From Wenzhouxiangellaceae bacterium (GTDB lineage Bacteria; Pseudomonadota; Gammaproteobacteria; Xanthomonadales; Wenzhouxiangellaceae), in assembly GCA_028289455.1 (NCBI GenBank), contig JANQPN010000025.1, positions 1 through 64,000 of the forward strand: a DNA stretch of 64,000 nt, written 5' to 3'. Made by a program: the position numbers and the translations under genes. The notes below the pieces were generated by a model. That model was given only the letters and a program-made list of their open reading frames with translations, did no database searches and was not told where the DNA came from. Shown piece by piece: positions 19,203-28,691 of this stretch (the stretch's first letter is position 1; each line of letters begins with the position of its first letter).

Positions 19203-19676
19203 TCAGCTCCGGTCAATCGGTAAAGTCAGCCCGACTTTTACATGTTCCATCACCACCATGGTGTCGAACTTGCGGAAGTTGTCCCGCACAGCAAAAGCCA
19301 CATCACAAAACTTCAGAAACTCATCCATATCACGGGCTTTGACGATAATGATGAAATCCGCAGCGCCGGTGATCAGATAGCATTGCTGCACGTATTCGTT
19401 TTTCTGCATGGCGGCGATGAAGTCGTCCATGATTTTCTGATGTTCTTTCTCCATGACCACAGAGACGATAAACGTCATGCCGCAATCTAGGGCCTTGGCG
19501 CTGAGCAGTGCAACTTCGTTTTCGATAACGCCTTCATCGCGAAGGCGTCTCAACCGGCGATAGGCTGCCGGCGCCGACAAACCGGCCTGCTCGCCCAGGT
19601 ATTCAGCTGTCAGCCGGGCGTTTTGCTGCACCAGTTTGAGGATTTTCAGATCTATCTGATCCAGTTGTATGCGCAT
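19203..19676 (-). CDS. Lrp/AsnC-family transcriptional regulator
   Basis: This 157-aa protein opens DQIDLKILKLVQQNAR and has the winged helix-turn-helix LGEQAGLSAPAAYRRLRRL at about 27-45. A C-terminal RAM domain follows (VVMEKEHQKIMDDFIAAM, ITGAADFIIIVKARDMDEF). These are diagnostic of the family, which usually responds to amino acids. It is alone on the minus strand, upstream of and divergent from the RHS gene. Autoregulation or control of the RHS gene is possible but untested. Confidence 0.93.
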   Translation of the reverse strand: MRIQLDQIDLKILKLVQQNARLTAEYLGEQAGLSAPAAYRRLRRLRDEGVIENEVALLSAKALDCGMTFIVSVVMEKEHQKIMDDFIAAMQKNEYVQQCYLITGAADFIIIVKARDMDEFLKFCDVAFAVRDNFRKFDTMVVMEHVKVGLTLPIDRS

Positions 19677-19909
19677 TGTTGTTTTCTTGCACGCTTGGGT
19701 TGTTGTTTACTTTGTATCGCGACAGCGTGCCGGATGGCAACCGGCATAAGACAAGAGCGCTTCTGAGACCGGCGGATGGCATCACCAGGTCTTAGACCTC
19801 AGAACAATCAAGGCGCAATTTGCCTCTGCTTTTACCCGGTCAGCTGATCCCGTGATACGAATTCATCAACAATTTCGCAATTAAATATAAATACTTATAA
19901 AAAGTGTGT

Positions 19910-22900
19910 ATGCGTATGCGCAACTCCATCAGATATGCCGCAATTTTGCTGTCTTTCACTTTTCTGGCTTTACAGCCCTTCCGGGCGATTGCCCAGGATT
20001 TGGTTTTTACCGACAGTTTTGAAGTCAACGCTACCCTGATTGGCCGCTTGCTGGATACCAATGCTTTTGTTACGGATGGCTCCATCGTTCCGATCGAAGG
20101 CGCAACTATCCGGTTGTTGGATGTCCCCAGCGTCGCCGTGTCTAACGCCGAAGGATACTTTTATCTGCGCAGTTTGCCATTGGGCGAGCAAATCCTGGAT
20201 ATCGATACCGAACTCGCTTTGCCGGCACCGAACGGCGACAACTATGCCGGTTTTCGTGAACGCATCGAACTGACCCTGGGCATCAACAACATTACCCGGC
20301 CGTTCTATCTGCCGCGTATTGATGCCACCAGCCTGACCACCATCAACCCGGCACAGGACACCGTGGTCACCAATCCCGGTCTGGGTATTTCCATGACCGT
20401 TCTGGCCGGTACTGCGCTGGATGAAGAAGGTAATCTGTTTGCCGGCGAGCTTTCGATTTCCGAAGTGCCCGGCGCACTGGCACCGGCAGCTTTGCCGGCG
20501 TTCCTGCAGCCCGGCCTGCTGATCACCATCCAGCCGGTCGGTGTAACCTTCTCTACCCCGGCCCCCATTACCTTCTCCAACGGTATCGATAACCTGCGCC
20601 CCGGCAGCGAAACCGACTTATGGTCACTGGATCCGGAAGCAGGGATATTTGTGGTGGTCGGTACCGGTCAGGTCAGTGGTGACGGCAGTACTATCGATAC
20701 CATTTCGGGCGGCATCATTGCAGCCGATTGGCATATGCCGCTGCCACCGCCTCCGAAACGCAAAAGGCGCAAGGACGACCCACCCGATTGCGATGGCTGC
20801 TGCCCTTCGTGTGATGCAGGCGTCGGTTCTGAAGTAGACCTGTTTAACGGCCAGCTTACCGAGCGGTTTAACCTGCCGCCGGTGTTTTCCCAGAACCGTA
20901 TCTGGGCTCCTGAGTTCGTTTATCGCACCCGCCGGGCCTATCCACAGTATTTTTTGCCGGTTGATATGGAAATCGAAGGCCGCGCCAGCATACCTGAGGT
21001 CATCTTCTATCAGAACATCGTTGATGAGCAGCCGATAGATACACCGGTTTATATCGACACCAGCACAATGGTAGATGGTGCCGATGAACCATTCCGGGTG
21101 TCCGCGCCACTCGATGCCACCGGCCTTGCCTCCGGTTTGTACGACGTCAACACCCAGGTTACCAGCAGCTATATCCAGTCCAATATTGCTCAAGACAATG
21201 TCGCCCGCCTGAGTGTGATCAATGAAACCAACAGCCCCTTCGGCGCCGGTTGGAGCTTAAGCGGTCTGGATTACATCATCCCGGACGCAGTCGGCACCAT
21301 CCGAGAGAATCTGCTGCTGGTGGAAGGCGACGGCGGTTCAATCCAGTTTGAGGAAAACCTCAGCGGCATCAACCCGAATGGCCTAATCACTGTGCTGATC
21401 CGCCAGAATACTTCCTGCTGCTGGAGCCAGGAAACCACTGCCATCCGCGACATGCTGACCGATATGGGTTTCGCTTCCCAGCTAATCGTGGGCAACGAGT
21501 TCACGCAGGAAGTGATCGATGAAAGTCGCATGATCATCTGGGTTGATTTCTCATTCGTGGCCTCCGCTGCAGATCCCATTAACCGTGAGATTGGCCGTCT
21601 GCTGCTGGAAGCTGAAGCCCAGGGAATGCCATTGTTTTTCCTGGGTACCGAGCCGGCCAATTTCACCAACATCAACGGCAATGAAGATTTTGTCGCGGAC
21701 TGGCTCAGCCTGGTGAAACTTCAGCTGGCATCTTCTTCCAGTGGCGGTGCCGGCCTGGTGACCGTGGCCGAGACCAGCCACCCGATTTTCGATGGCCCGG
21801 CCGGGTCTCTGACCGAATTCACCATCTCCGAAGATGCCGATGTTACCCGCGGTGCGGGCAGCGGTGAGCAGGTATTGGCCAGCTCTGCCACAGCCGACAT
21901 CGTGGTGGTCAATGAATCGCCCGCCGGTGGCCGCACCGTGACCTTCAATGCCACCTTTGTGGTGTTCCAGGGCAATGACAACGAGCCGGATGTTGAGATC
22001 GTCACCCGCAATGCCGTTACCTGGCTGCTGAACAGCCCATCGGTGGCCACTGGCTTTTTTGGTGAAAACCAATTCGTGGCGGTGGATGGCGATTTTTCCG
22101 GCATCATCCGCGACGAGGTCAGTGGTGATTTTACCCGTATCCTCAAAGACGGCAGCCAGCAGTTCTTCGACGCCGGCGGTCGCCAGACCCGGCGCATGGA
22201 CCGCAACGGCAATGAATGGCTGTATGCCTACAACGGCAATGGCCTGCTGCAGACCATCACCGATCCAGTCAACCGTGTCACAACGTTCGCATATGACGGC
22301 AACAACAAGCTGCAGAGCGTCACTGATGCCGCCAGCCGTGTAACGCAGTTCACCGTGGACGGCAATGGCGATCTGACCGAAGTGGAATTCCCCGACACCT
22401 CAACCCGCAGCTTCACCTATGATGCCCGTCACCTGATCGCTTCCCAGACCGACCGGGAAAGTAACACCACCACTTATCAATTTGATGACTGGGGCTTCTT
22501 TACCCAGAGCACCCAGCCGGATACTTCGGTGCGGCAATCCACTGCTGCCCAGTCCGTCGGACTGGTCGACACCAGTGGCGGAATGGGCAGTGAAGCCAAC
22601 CCCGCCCCGGTCACCCGGCCGGATGATGCAATCAGTGGCTTTATCGATCCGCTCAGCCGGATGACCGATGCAGCTACCGGGCCGTTCGGCGAACCGCTAT
22701 CGGTTACCGGCAGCGATGGCCTGCTGACCGATTATCAACGCGATACCAATGGCAATCCGTTGACCACCAGTTTGCCCAACGGGCTGATTCTGGATGCCAC
22801 CTATGACATAACCGGAAACCGGCTGAGTCAGACCAATTCAGCTTTCGGCGGCACCTGGTCGTTCAGCTACGAATCCGAATTTAACCAGGTTGAAAGCGCC

Positions 22901-25159
22901 ACCGACCCGGCTGGAAATACCTATCAATTGACGTATGACAATAACGGCGATTTGCTGTCCTTTACTTCTGAGGAAAATCGCAGCATTGCGTTTACATGGA
23001 ATGCCGACGGTTTCCCACAGACGTTTACTGGGGCAAACGGCACTGTCTCCACCTACAGCTACGACAGCATGGGCATGCTGGAACAAATCGATGAAGGCAC
23101 AGGACCCGAACAGCGCACCACATCCACCACCCGCAACGCCACCGGCGACCTGGATACTGTCACCGATGCAGAATCGCGAAGCTTTACCTATGGTTATGAT
23201 GCTTTTGGCCGGCCTACCACCCTGACACTACCCGATACTGAGGTGATCAGCATTGGCTGGAACAGTGAAGACAAGCTGGTAGAAGTGACTCCGCCCGACC
23301 AGCCGTTGCATGAGCTCACTTACACTCCCTTTGGCGCCATTGCGTCTTATCAACCGCCGGATATTGGCGGGCTGGTGGATACCAGCTTCAGTTATAACCT
23401 GGGTCAACAACTCCAGCAGGTGGATCGTGCCGATGGCCGCAGTGTGATCATCAGTTATGATCCCGCCGGCAGGCTGGCAACCCGCCAGATTGCCCGTGGC
23501 ACCTCGACCGTGACGTATGATCCGGTTACCGGACTGATCGCTTCAGTCGCTGCACCCGGCCCCGAGACCCTGGCTCACAGCTACACCGGCCCCTGGCTGA
23601 GCGGTCAGAGCTGGAGCGGTACGGTCGATGGCGATGTCAATTTCACCTTCGATACCCTTGGCCGCATCGCAAGCGAATCCATTGATGGCGCCAACTCAGT
23701 CAGCTATGTCTATGACGGTGACAGTCTGCCCACTCAGGCAGGAGCATTAACCATCTCACGTGAAGCTACAACCGGTCTGCCAGCCGACACCACGCTCAGC
23801 ATGGTAACTGACGATTACACCTTCAATGACTTTGGTGAGCTGGTGGGTTATGAGGCTTCTTTCGACGGCACCCCGGTTTATGCATACACCCTTACCCGCG
23901 ACAAGCTTGGGCGTATTACTGATGAGTCAGAAACGGTTTCGGCAGTGACCCAGGTATACGAATACACCATCGATAATCGCGGCCGCCTGGAGCGTGTGGA
24001 TATCGATTCTGCCCTGGCAGCAGAGTACAGCTACGATGCCAATGGCAACCGACTGGAACGCGATGATGGCGTCAATACCGAAACCGGTGTTTACGATGCC
24101 CAGGACCGCATGACCAGTTATAACGGTGTTACCTACAGCTACCGGCAAAGCGGTGAGCTGTTGACCAGAACTGATGGCGCCAATGTCACCACCTACCAAT
24201 ATGATGAACTGGGCAACCTGATCACAGTAGACCTGCCATCCGGTGATGAAATCGAGTATGTCATCGATGCCAACGAGCGCCGTATCGGCCGCATGATCAA
24301 CGATACACTGACCCACGGCTGGTTGTACCGCGATGATACCAACCCGGTGGCGGAATTTGACGGCAACGGAAACCTGATCAGCCGTTTTGTATACGGTATA
24401 CGGCCCAACGTACCCGACTACATGATCCGGGATGGCAATACCTATCGCATCATCAGTGATCAGAACGGCAGTGTGCGTCTGGTCATCGATACAACAACCG
24501 GTATGATTGCCCAACGTCTGGATTATGATGCCTTCGGACGGGTGTTGATGGATACCAACCCGGGCTTCCAGCCATTCGGTTTTGCCGGCGGCATGTATGA
24601 CCCACTCACCGGCCTTGTACGCTTCGGCGCACGCGATTACGATCCGTTTGCCGGACGCTGGACCGCCAAAGACCCCATCCTGTTCGCCGGCGGTGACACC
24701 AACCTGTATGCCTATGTGTTCAACAACCCGCTGGATCGCATTGATCCAGACGGGCTCACGCCCGAGCAGACCAATGGCCAGCGGTTTGGAGGTGCGCCTG
24801 CAGACCTGTCACCCAACCCTAATGATCCGGTGGCACGCATTGTGAGAATAAAAGGAGACGGTCGAGTATTTGTTACCAGAGCCAATGGTGATATTGAGCA
24901 AGGTTATATCGATATGAAAATCTACCAGGGTGATCAATTAAGAACCAATAACGTTACTTTTGCAGCTATTGAATTCTATACAGGAGGAGAAATCGGGCTG
25001 AATAAAAACACCCGAATCTGTGTTGACTCAGAAGATACAGTGGAACTATTGACACCGGAGAAAGGGCTTATTGAATCGATACTTGATACGCTTTCTCGCC
25101 CTCGCGAAAAGCCGGTTGAAATTCGGCGAAGCTCAGGGGTAATGGGCATTCGGGGTTAG
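19910..25159 (+). CDS. Giant secreted RHS-repeat protein with amidotransferase-like insert and FecR-like tail
   Basis: The protein is 1749 aa from ATG 19910 (MRMRNSIRYAAILLSFTFLA); a GTG 6 nt upstream is possible. The order is: signal peptide; a mature N-terminus with F-T-D-S-F-E; a carboxypeptidase-regulatory-like domain; a KRKRRKDDPPDCDGCCPSC linker; a beta domain; an ~200-residue insert at about 500-710 (QETTAIRDMLTDMGF, MPLFFLGTEP, HPIFDGP) resembling ThuA/class-I amidotransferase-like folds; and ~25 RHS/YD repeats. The RHS core ends GARDYDPFAGRWTAKDPI and NLYAYVFNNPLDRIDPDG, the usual boundary before a variable toxin tip. The tip here is ~150 residues and resembles a FecR domain (VRIKGDGRVFVTRANGD, IYQGDQLRTNN) rather than a known toxin. 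No immunity gene is obvious. Confidence 0.9.
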   Translation: MRMRNSIRYAAILLSFTFLALQPFRAIAQDLVFTDSFEVNATLIGRLLDTNAFVTDGSIVPIEGATIRLLDVPSVAVSNAEGYFYLRSLPLGEQILDIDTELALPAPNGDNYAGFRERIELTLGINNITRPFYLPRIDATSLTTINPAQDTVVTNPGLGISMTVLAGTALDEEGNLFAGELSISEVPGALAPAALPAFLQPGLLITIQPVGVTFSTPAPITFSNGIDNLRPGSETDLWSLDPEAGIFVVVGTGQVSGDGSTIDTISGGIIAADWHMPLPPPPKRKRRKDDPPDCDGCCPSCDAGVGSEVDLFNGQLTERFNLPPVFSQNRIWAPEFVYRTRRAYPQYFLPVDMEIEGRASIPEVIFYQNIVDEQPIDTPVYIDTSTMVDGADEPFRVSAPLDATGLASGLYDVNTQVTSSYIQSNIAQDNVARLSVINETNSPFGAGWSLSGLDYIIPDAVGTIRENLLLVEGDGGSIQFEENLSGINPNGLITVLIRQNTSCCWSQETTAIRDMLTDMGFASQLIVGNEFTQEVIDESRMIIWVDFSFVASAADPINREIGRLLLEAEAQGMPLFFLGTEPANFTNINGNEDFVADWLSLVKLQLASSSSGGAGLVTVAETSHPIFDGPAGSLTEFTISEDADVTRGAGSGEQVLASSATADIVVVNESPAGGRTVTFNATFVVFQGNDNEPDVEIVTRNAVTWLLNSPSVATGFFGENQFVAVDGDFSGIIRDEVSGDFTRILKDGSQQFFDAGGRQTRRMDRNGNEWLYAYNGNGLLQTITDPVNRVTTFAYDGNNKLQSVTDAASRVTQFTVDGNGDLTEVEFPDTSTRSFTYDARHLIASQTDRESNTTTYQFDDWGFFTQSTQPDTSVRQSTAAQSVGLVDTSGGMGSEANPAPVTRPDDAISGFIDPLSRMTDAATGPFGEPLSVTGSDGLLTDYQRDTNGNPLTTSLPNGLILDATYDITGNRLSQTNSAFGGTWSFSYESEFNQVESATDPAGNTYQLTYDNNGDLLSFTSEENRSIAFTWNADGFPQTFTGANGTVSTYSYDSMGMLEQIDEGTGPEQRTTSTTRNATGDLDTVTDAESRSFTYGYDAFGRPTTLTLPDTEVISIGWNSEDKLVEVTPPDQPLHELTYTPFGAIASYQPPDIGGLVDTSFSYNLGQQLQQVDRADGRSVIISYDPAGRLATRQIARGTSTVTYDPVTGLIASVAAPGPETLAHSYTGPWLSGQSWSGTVDGDVNFTFDTLGRIASESIDGANSVSYVYDGDSLPTQAGALTISREATTGLPADTTLSMVTDDYTFNDFGELVGYEASFDGTPVYAYTLTRDKLGRITDESETVSAVTQVYEYTIDNRGRLERVDIDSALAAEYSYDANGNRLERDDGVNTETGVYDAQDRMTSYNGVTYSYRQSGELLTRTDGANVTTYQYDELGNLITVDLPSGDEIEYVIDANERRIGRMINDTLTHGWLYRDDTNPVAEFDGNGNLISRFVYGIRPNVPDYMIRDGNTYRIISDQNGSVRLVIDTTTGMIAQRLDYDAFGRVLMDTNPGFQPFGFAGGMYDPLTGLVRFGARDYDPFAGRWTAKDPILFAGGDTNLYAYVFNNPLDRIDPDGLTPEQTNGQRFGGAPADLSPNPNDPVARIVRIKGDGRVFVTRANGDIEQGYIDMKIYQGDQLRTNNVTFAAIEFYTGGEIGLNKNTRICVDSEDTVELLTPEKGLIESILDTLSRPREKPVEIRRSSGVMGIRG

Positions 25160-25202
25160 CCTTTGGGTATCTATCGAAGGATAAATTCGCGATTAACATA
25201 GC

Positions 25203-25278
25203 GTTGGTCGCACACATGTGTGCTCCTACATGGGAATATCAAAGCCGTGATGTAGGAGCGGACATGTCCGCGACCAAC
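25203..25278. repeat. REP pair (inverted, BIME-like)
   Basis: Two 28-bp REP sequences face each other, at 25203-25230 and 25251-25278, separated by 20 bp. The right one is the exact reverse complement of the single REP at 38175-38202. Each has an internal palindrome around CATG and ends in TCCTACA. REPs of this style are spread by RAYT transposases in Pseudomonas and relatives. They lie between the convergent RHS and small hypothetical genes and could act as a terminator. Confidence 0.85.
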
Positions 25279-25287
25279 ACTGTCGGC

Positions 25288-25614
25288 TTAATGCGACGTT
25301 TCAACCGAGACCCAGCGATTGTTCAACTCATCAACAATGCCCCTGACTTCGGCGATCATGGCCTGCAACATCCACAGATAATCGCTGTTGATTTGGGTGT
25401 CCGGGTCTTCGGGTGGGTTGGTGGCTGCGTAGAGTTGGGTCAGGCGTTCGGTGAGTTTGTCTTGCAGGGTTAGGGTGTCGATGGAATCGGGGATGGTGAA
25501 GATGCCGTCGATCAGGTCGGCTGGAGCCAGAGATTGGTGCTTATTGTAATCGCTGCGGTTTTCGTGGATGTAGATGGGATTGGGTGTAGACGTGGTAAGA
25601 TTTTGGGTAGCCAT
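25288..25614 (-). CDS. Small hypothetical protein (108 aa) with strong RBS
   Basis: The ATG at 25614 is preceded by AAAGGAG at ideal distance, which fixes the start over an upstream one at 25668. The product is cytoplasmic (MATQNLTTSTPNPIYIHENR), with a Pro-rich start and a helical second half (LQDKLTERLTQLY, YLWMLQAMIAEVRGIVDEL). I do not recognise the family. A hairpin occupies the 5' leader (25646-25679). The 3' end abuts a REP pair. Composition matches the background rather than the AT-rich island that begins just upstream. Confidence 0.65.
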   Translation of the reverse strand: MATQNLTTSTPNPIYIHENRSDYNKHQSLAPADLIDGIFTIPDSIDTLTLQDKLTERLTQLYAATNPPEDPDTQINSDYLWMLQAMIAEVRGIVDELNNRWVSVETSH

Positions 25615-25645
25615 GGTCAACTCCTTTGACAGTTGGTTGTGGTTA

Positions 25646-25679
25646 GGAGCTTTGCGGTGTTGCCGCACCGTGAGGCTCC
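25646..25679 (-). promoter_or_regulatory. 5'-leader hairpin upstream of the 108-aa gene
   Basis: Nested inverted repeats GGAGC...GCTCC and CGGTG...CACCG form one stem with a small internal loop, ending about 32 nt before the start codon. The CTCCT on its 3' side is complementary to the AGGAG ribosome site, so alternative pairing could hide the start. This is a structural observation; function is inferred. Confidence 0.45.
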
Positions 25680-26049
25680 GAATTCAACTTCAATGATAAC
25701 TTATTTTTCCTTATTTATCAATGTTTTATATGCGTCATTAATACTTTCCATGCTTAAATATGACGACATCAACCAGATGCATAGGATACATTATCAAAAT
25801 TAACTAACGTGCTTATGATAATGACAGGAATTGCATTCAAATGAATTTAGAGGGAATAAAAGAGCAACTAAGTGTTTTAGATCAATGAAACCCTCTGAAG
25901 ATTGTAACCACCTAAGACAAAAGAAATAAAACTTCTTATTTAGATGATTTCTTGTTTAAATTTATACATACTAACGCAATGGCTTAAAAACTTATTTATG
26001 TAACCGATTTGTTTTTTATATGGTTAGATTTCAAGATTAATAATCAATT
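25680..26049. other. AT-rich intergenic DNA at island edge, no gene seen
   Basis: A sharp composition change to AT-rich sequence occurs at about 25690. No ORF of substance lies here on either strand. It probably contains the promoter of the kinase-ATPase operon, but no convincing -35/-10 pair could be picked by eye because many AT-rich hexamers fit. Confidence 0.5.
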
Positions 26050-26073
26050 GAATCTAATGCATTACGTAGATTC
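26050..26073. promoter_or_regulatory. Inverted repeat before kinase-ATPase gene
   Basis: GAATCTA and TAGATTC are separated by 10 nt and followed by TTTTA, ending 23 nt before the ATG at 26097. It could be an operator or a leader hairpin. I cannot distinguish the two. Confidence 0.4.
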
Positions 26074-26096
26074 TTTTATAAGGGCATGGCTAGAAG

Positions 26097-28691
26097 ATGG
26101 ATTCCAAAACTAGTTTAACGAATGAACACAAAGCATGGTTAGCAAGAGGAGGACCATTTCCCGATGAGTTTGATTTAATCAGATCTGATCAATCAAAAAT
26201 TAAGTATGAGATAGCTGACTTAGACCAAAATGGGTATATTTCAGATATTCTATCAAGAGCAGGATCAAAGGGGTTCGTATTAAAGATTAAAGACCCAACT
26301 ACTAATGCATTCTTAGCTGCTAAATTTTGCAGAGATGCTGAATACCCATCTCTAAAAGATGTTAATACAGAAGCAAGGCGAGCTAATCTCTTACAAGGTG
26401 CTGGAAACGTCTTCGCATTACCACGAAGTGCAGGTTATGTGGATTCATTTGAAGGCCAACCTAATAGCGATAGCCAATGGGCTTGTTTTATTAGTGATTG
26501 GATTGATGGCGAAACATTAGATTCTAGAATTTCCAAGAACCCAGAAAGTATCACACCACACTTTGTCATAGAAGTAGGATATCAGCTTTTTCAAGCAATT
26601 TTCTATTTATCCGCTAAACAGCTTAAGCATGATGATCTTCATATTGGTAATTTAATGCTCCAAGAATCCGATCCAGCAATAATGATTGGACGCGAAACAA
26701 GCAATCCTATTGTTAATCTGTGTGTCATCGATACAGGAAGCTTAAAAGATATCAATCAATCTACTAGCAAACCATTTGACGATTGGTCACAAGCTGCCAA
26801 AGTATTAACAAAACTATACAACTCCATATATTCTAATCGCTATTCTGCAGTGCGCCATGTTCTTTTTTTGAAAAAACTAAAGGCATTAATTCAAGATTTA
26901 CTAGAAACTGATGCCAGTAGAGTTTTTCCTGAACCGAAGGATTACTTTAACCGCTTGGATGAATTAAAAGAAACATTGCATGAGTCAGTTAGTAAAAATC
27001 AACTTCAATTCAGCATTTTTGATGGCCTAAGCGCTGAAAACTTAACAGACGATGGATTACTACTTGACCTCTTCACTGATTTACCTTGGATGAATACGGT
27101 ATCAAAATCCAACTCAACTCTACTTACAGGACCCAGAGGTTGTGGTAAATCAATGCTATTCAGAGCACTTAGCTTACGGACAAAACTTTCTCGCAAGAAC
27201 ATAAATATATCTGATATTGAAAATCTTCCGTTTGTAGGCATATATATAAGTTGCGCACAAGACCTTCAAGGTGATGTTCTTTGGATATCAAGAAAACCAG
27301 AAGCCGCACAAAATCATGCTCACTTAATCATATCACTATTTATTACCATCTTGACCCGAGAGTTATTTAGATTAATTGATCGTTTAATTTCACAAAGCAT
27401 TATAAGAGATGCTTTAGAATTAAATATTGACAAAATAAATCAATTAATAAACCTCTGTCGCGATTATATACCTTCAGCCTCACCCACACCTTGCTTTAAG
27501 TATTCATTATCAGTAGCCTCGGATTATGCTGATGAACTTGACCGAGTGCGTCGCACACTGAGCAGAGACCTTGTAAATGAATTAAGCAATGCCAGTAAGG
27601 TTCCAGAAAGTTTTCTCAGAGATTTAGCTAAACATTTTTTACAGTTTTTCCCAGGTTTTCATGGATTGAAAATATGTTTTCTACTAGACGACTATACCTC
27701 TTTTCGCATACCAAAACCTGTTCAGGCTGTACTAAATAGTCTTATCTTTGCCAGAAATGACAGCTATTTTTTTAAAGTTTCTTGCGAAAAATTTGGCTTT
27801 GAAGCCAGCTCTGATACAGCAGTTAGAATTGACCCAAATCGTGAATTTGAACCTATAGATGCTGGATATGAAGTAGACAACACTACACACGCAAAAAATA
27901 AAACCTTTTTGACAGATTTAATCAATCGTCGTCTTGTCGCTGGAAAATGGAAGGGAACAGCTGAGCAATTAATAGGAAATAGCAAGTACCCACAAGATAC
28001 AGATTTAGCAATTGCAATTCGCTCTGCAGGGCCTGGCAAGAGTTTCTTTTATAACGGCTTGAATACTCTTGCAAACACATGGGGAGGAGATATAGCCACG
28101 CTTATCCACATGGTACGAGATATGTTTAGTCGCGCAGATGTCAAGCCAGAGACGATTGCTCGGATACCAGATCAATATCAACACGACGCTATCGTCGCTG
28201 TTTCTCGCGCACATGTTGAAAACGTTCAGCGATATGAACCCTATGGCAATGAAATGTATCGCATCTTGAATAGCTTTGCTCAACTTGCTAAAGATTTACT
28301 GGCAACAGCCGAACTTAATAGCCGAGACATACCTCAACGACGATATAGATTTGAAATGACATTGCCAGAAAATACAGAGCTTTTTGATCTACTCAGTGAT
28401 GAACAAGAAAACCTTACCAAAGAACTGTTGAGACGAGCTGTATTTGTAGATTGCGGCCCGAGTCGAGGAAAAGAAAGAAAAAGCTCAAAGACTGTCAGGT
28501 GGGAATTAAGAAAGTCTCTCCGCCCAGCATTTGGGTTATCCTTGATACGTGAAAGTTATCTTGACTTTAAAGAACCACAACAATTTATTGATATGCTTGT
28601 ATCAGCAGATTCATTCACTCAAGTTTTTATATCTAAATATAAAGCCACACCTACGACTGGTGATCTTTTTGATGAGAGATCCAAATTATGA
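26097..28691 (+). CDS. Protein-kinase-like domain fused to ORC/CDC6-like P-loop ATPase
   Basis: The 864-aa protein has no signal peptide. Residues ~40-300 form a protein-kinase-like fold: LAAKF with K76 as the ATP-anchoring Lys, the catalytic loop HDDLHIGN (178-185) giving D180 and N185, and VIDTGS (D212) in place of DFG. Residues ~305-700 form a P-loop ATPase, with Walker A GPRGCGKS at 345-352 and Walker B ICFLLDD near 527-532. The GPRGCGKS-MLFRALS context resembles the ORC-CDC6-like ATPases often annotated in bacterial defence loci. Both active sites look intact. The ATG overlaps nothing upstream, and the stop overlaps the next gene's ATG (ATGA). The gene is strongly AT-rich compared with its surroundings. 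An anti-phage sensor/effector role is inferred from architecture and neighbours. Confidence 0.82.
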   Translation: MDSKTSLTNEHKAWLARGGPFPDEFDLIRSDQSKIKYEIADLDQNGYISDILSRAGSKGFVLKIKDPTTNAFLAAKFCRDAEYPSLKDVNTEARRANLLQGAGNVFALPRSAGYVDSFEGQPNSDSQWACFISDWIDGETLDSRISKNPESITPHFVIEVGYQLFQAIFYLSAKQLKHDDLHIGNLMLQESDPAIMIGRETSNPIVNLCVIDTGSLKDINQSTSKPFDDWSQAAKVLTKLYNSIYSNRYSAVRHVLFLKKLKALIQDLLETDASRVFPEPKDYFNRLDELKETLHESVSKNQLQFSIFDGLSAENLTDDGLLLDLFTDLPWMNTVSKSNSTLLTGPRGCGKSMLFRALSLRTKLSRKNINISDIENLPFVGIYISCAQDLQGDVLWISRKPEAAQNHAHLIISLFITILTRELFRLIDRLISQSIIRDALELNIDKINQLINLCRDYIPSASPTPCFKYSLSVASDYADELDRVRRTLSRDLVNELSNASKVPESFLRDLAKHFLQFFPGFHGLKICFLLDDYTSFRIPKPVQAVLNSLIFARNDSYFFKVSCEKFGFEASSDTAVRIDPNREFEPIDAGYEVDNTTHAKNKTFLTDLINRRLVAGKWKGTAEQLIGNSKYPQDTDLAIAIRSAGPGKSFFYNGLNTLANTWGGDIATLIHMVRDMFSRADVKPETIARIPDQYQHDAIVAVSRAHVENVQRYEPYGNEMYRILNSFAQLAKDLLATAELNSRDIPQRRYRFEMTLPENTELFDLLSDEQENLTKELLRRAVFVDCGPSRGKERKSSKTVRWELRKSLRPAFGLSLIRESYLDFKEPQQFIDMLVSADSFTQVFISKYKATPTTGDLFDERSKL

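Noticed and set aside
19190..19203. AAAAGCCGGCTTTT palindrome at the lrp 3' end as a terminator
   Set aside because: The two arms directly abut with no loop, so it cannot form a hairpin of useful size.
20624..21193. 189-codon minus-strand ORF inside the RHS gene
   Set aside because: It lies wholly antisense to a continuous domain-rich reading frame and has no start signal.
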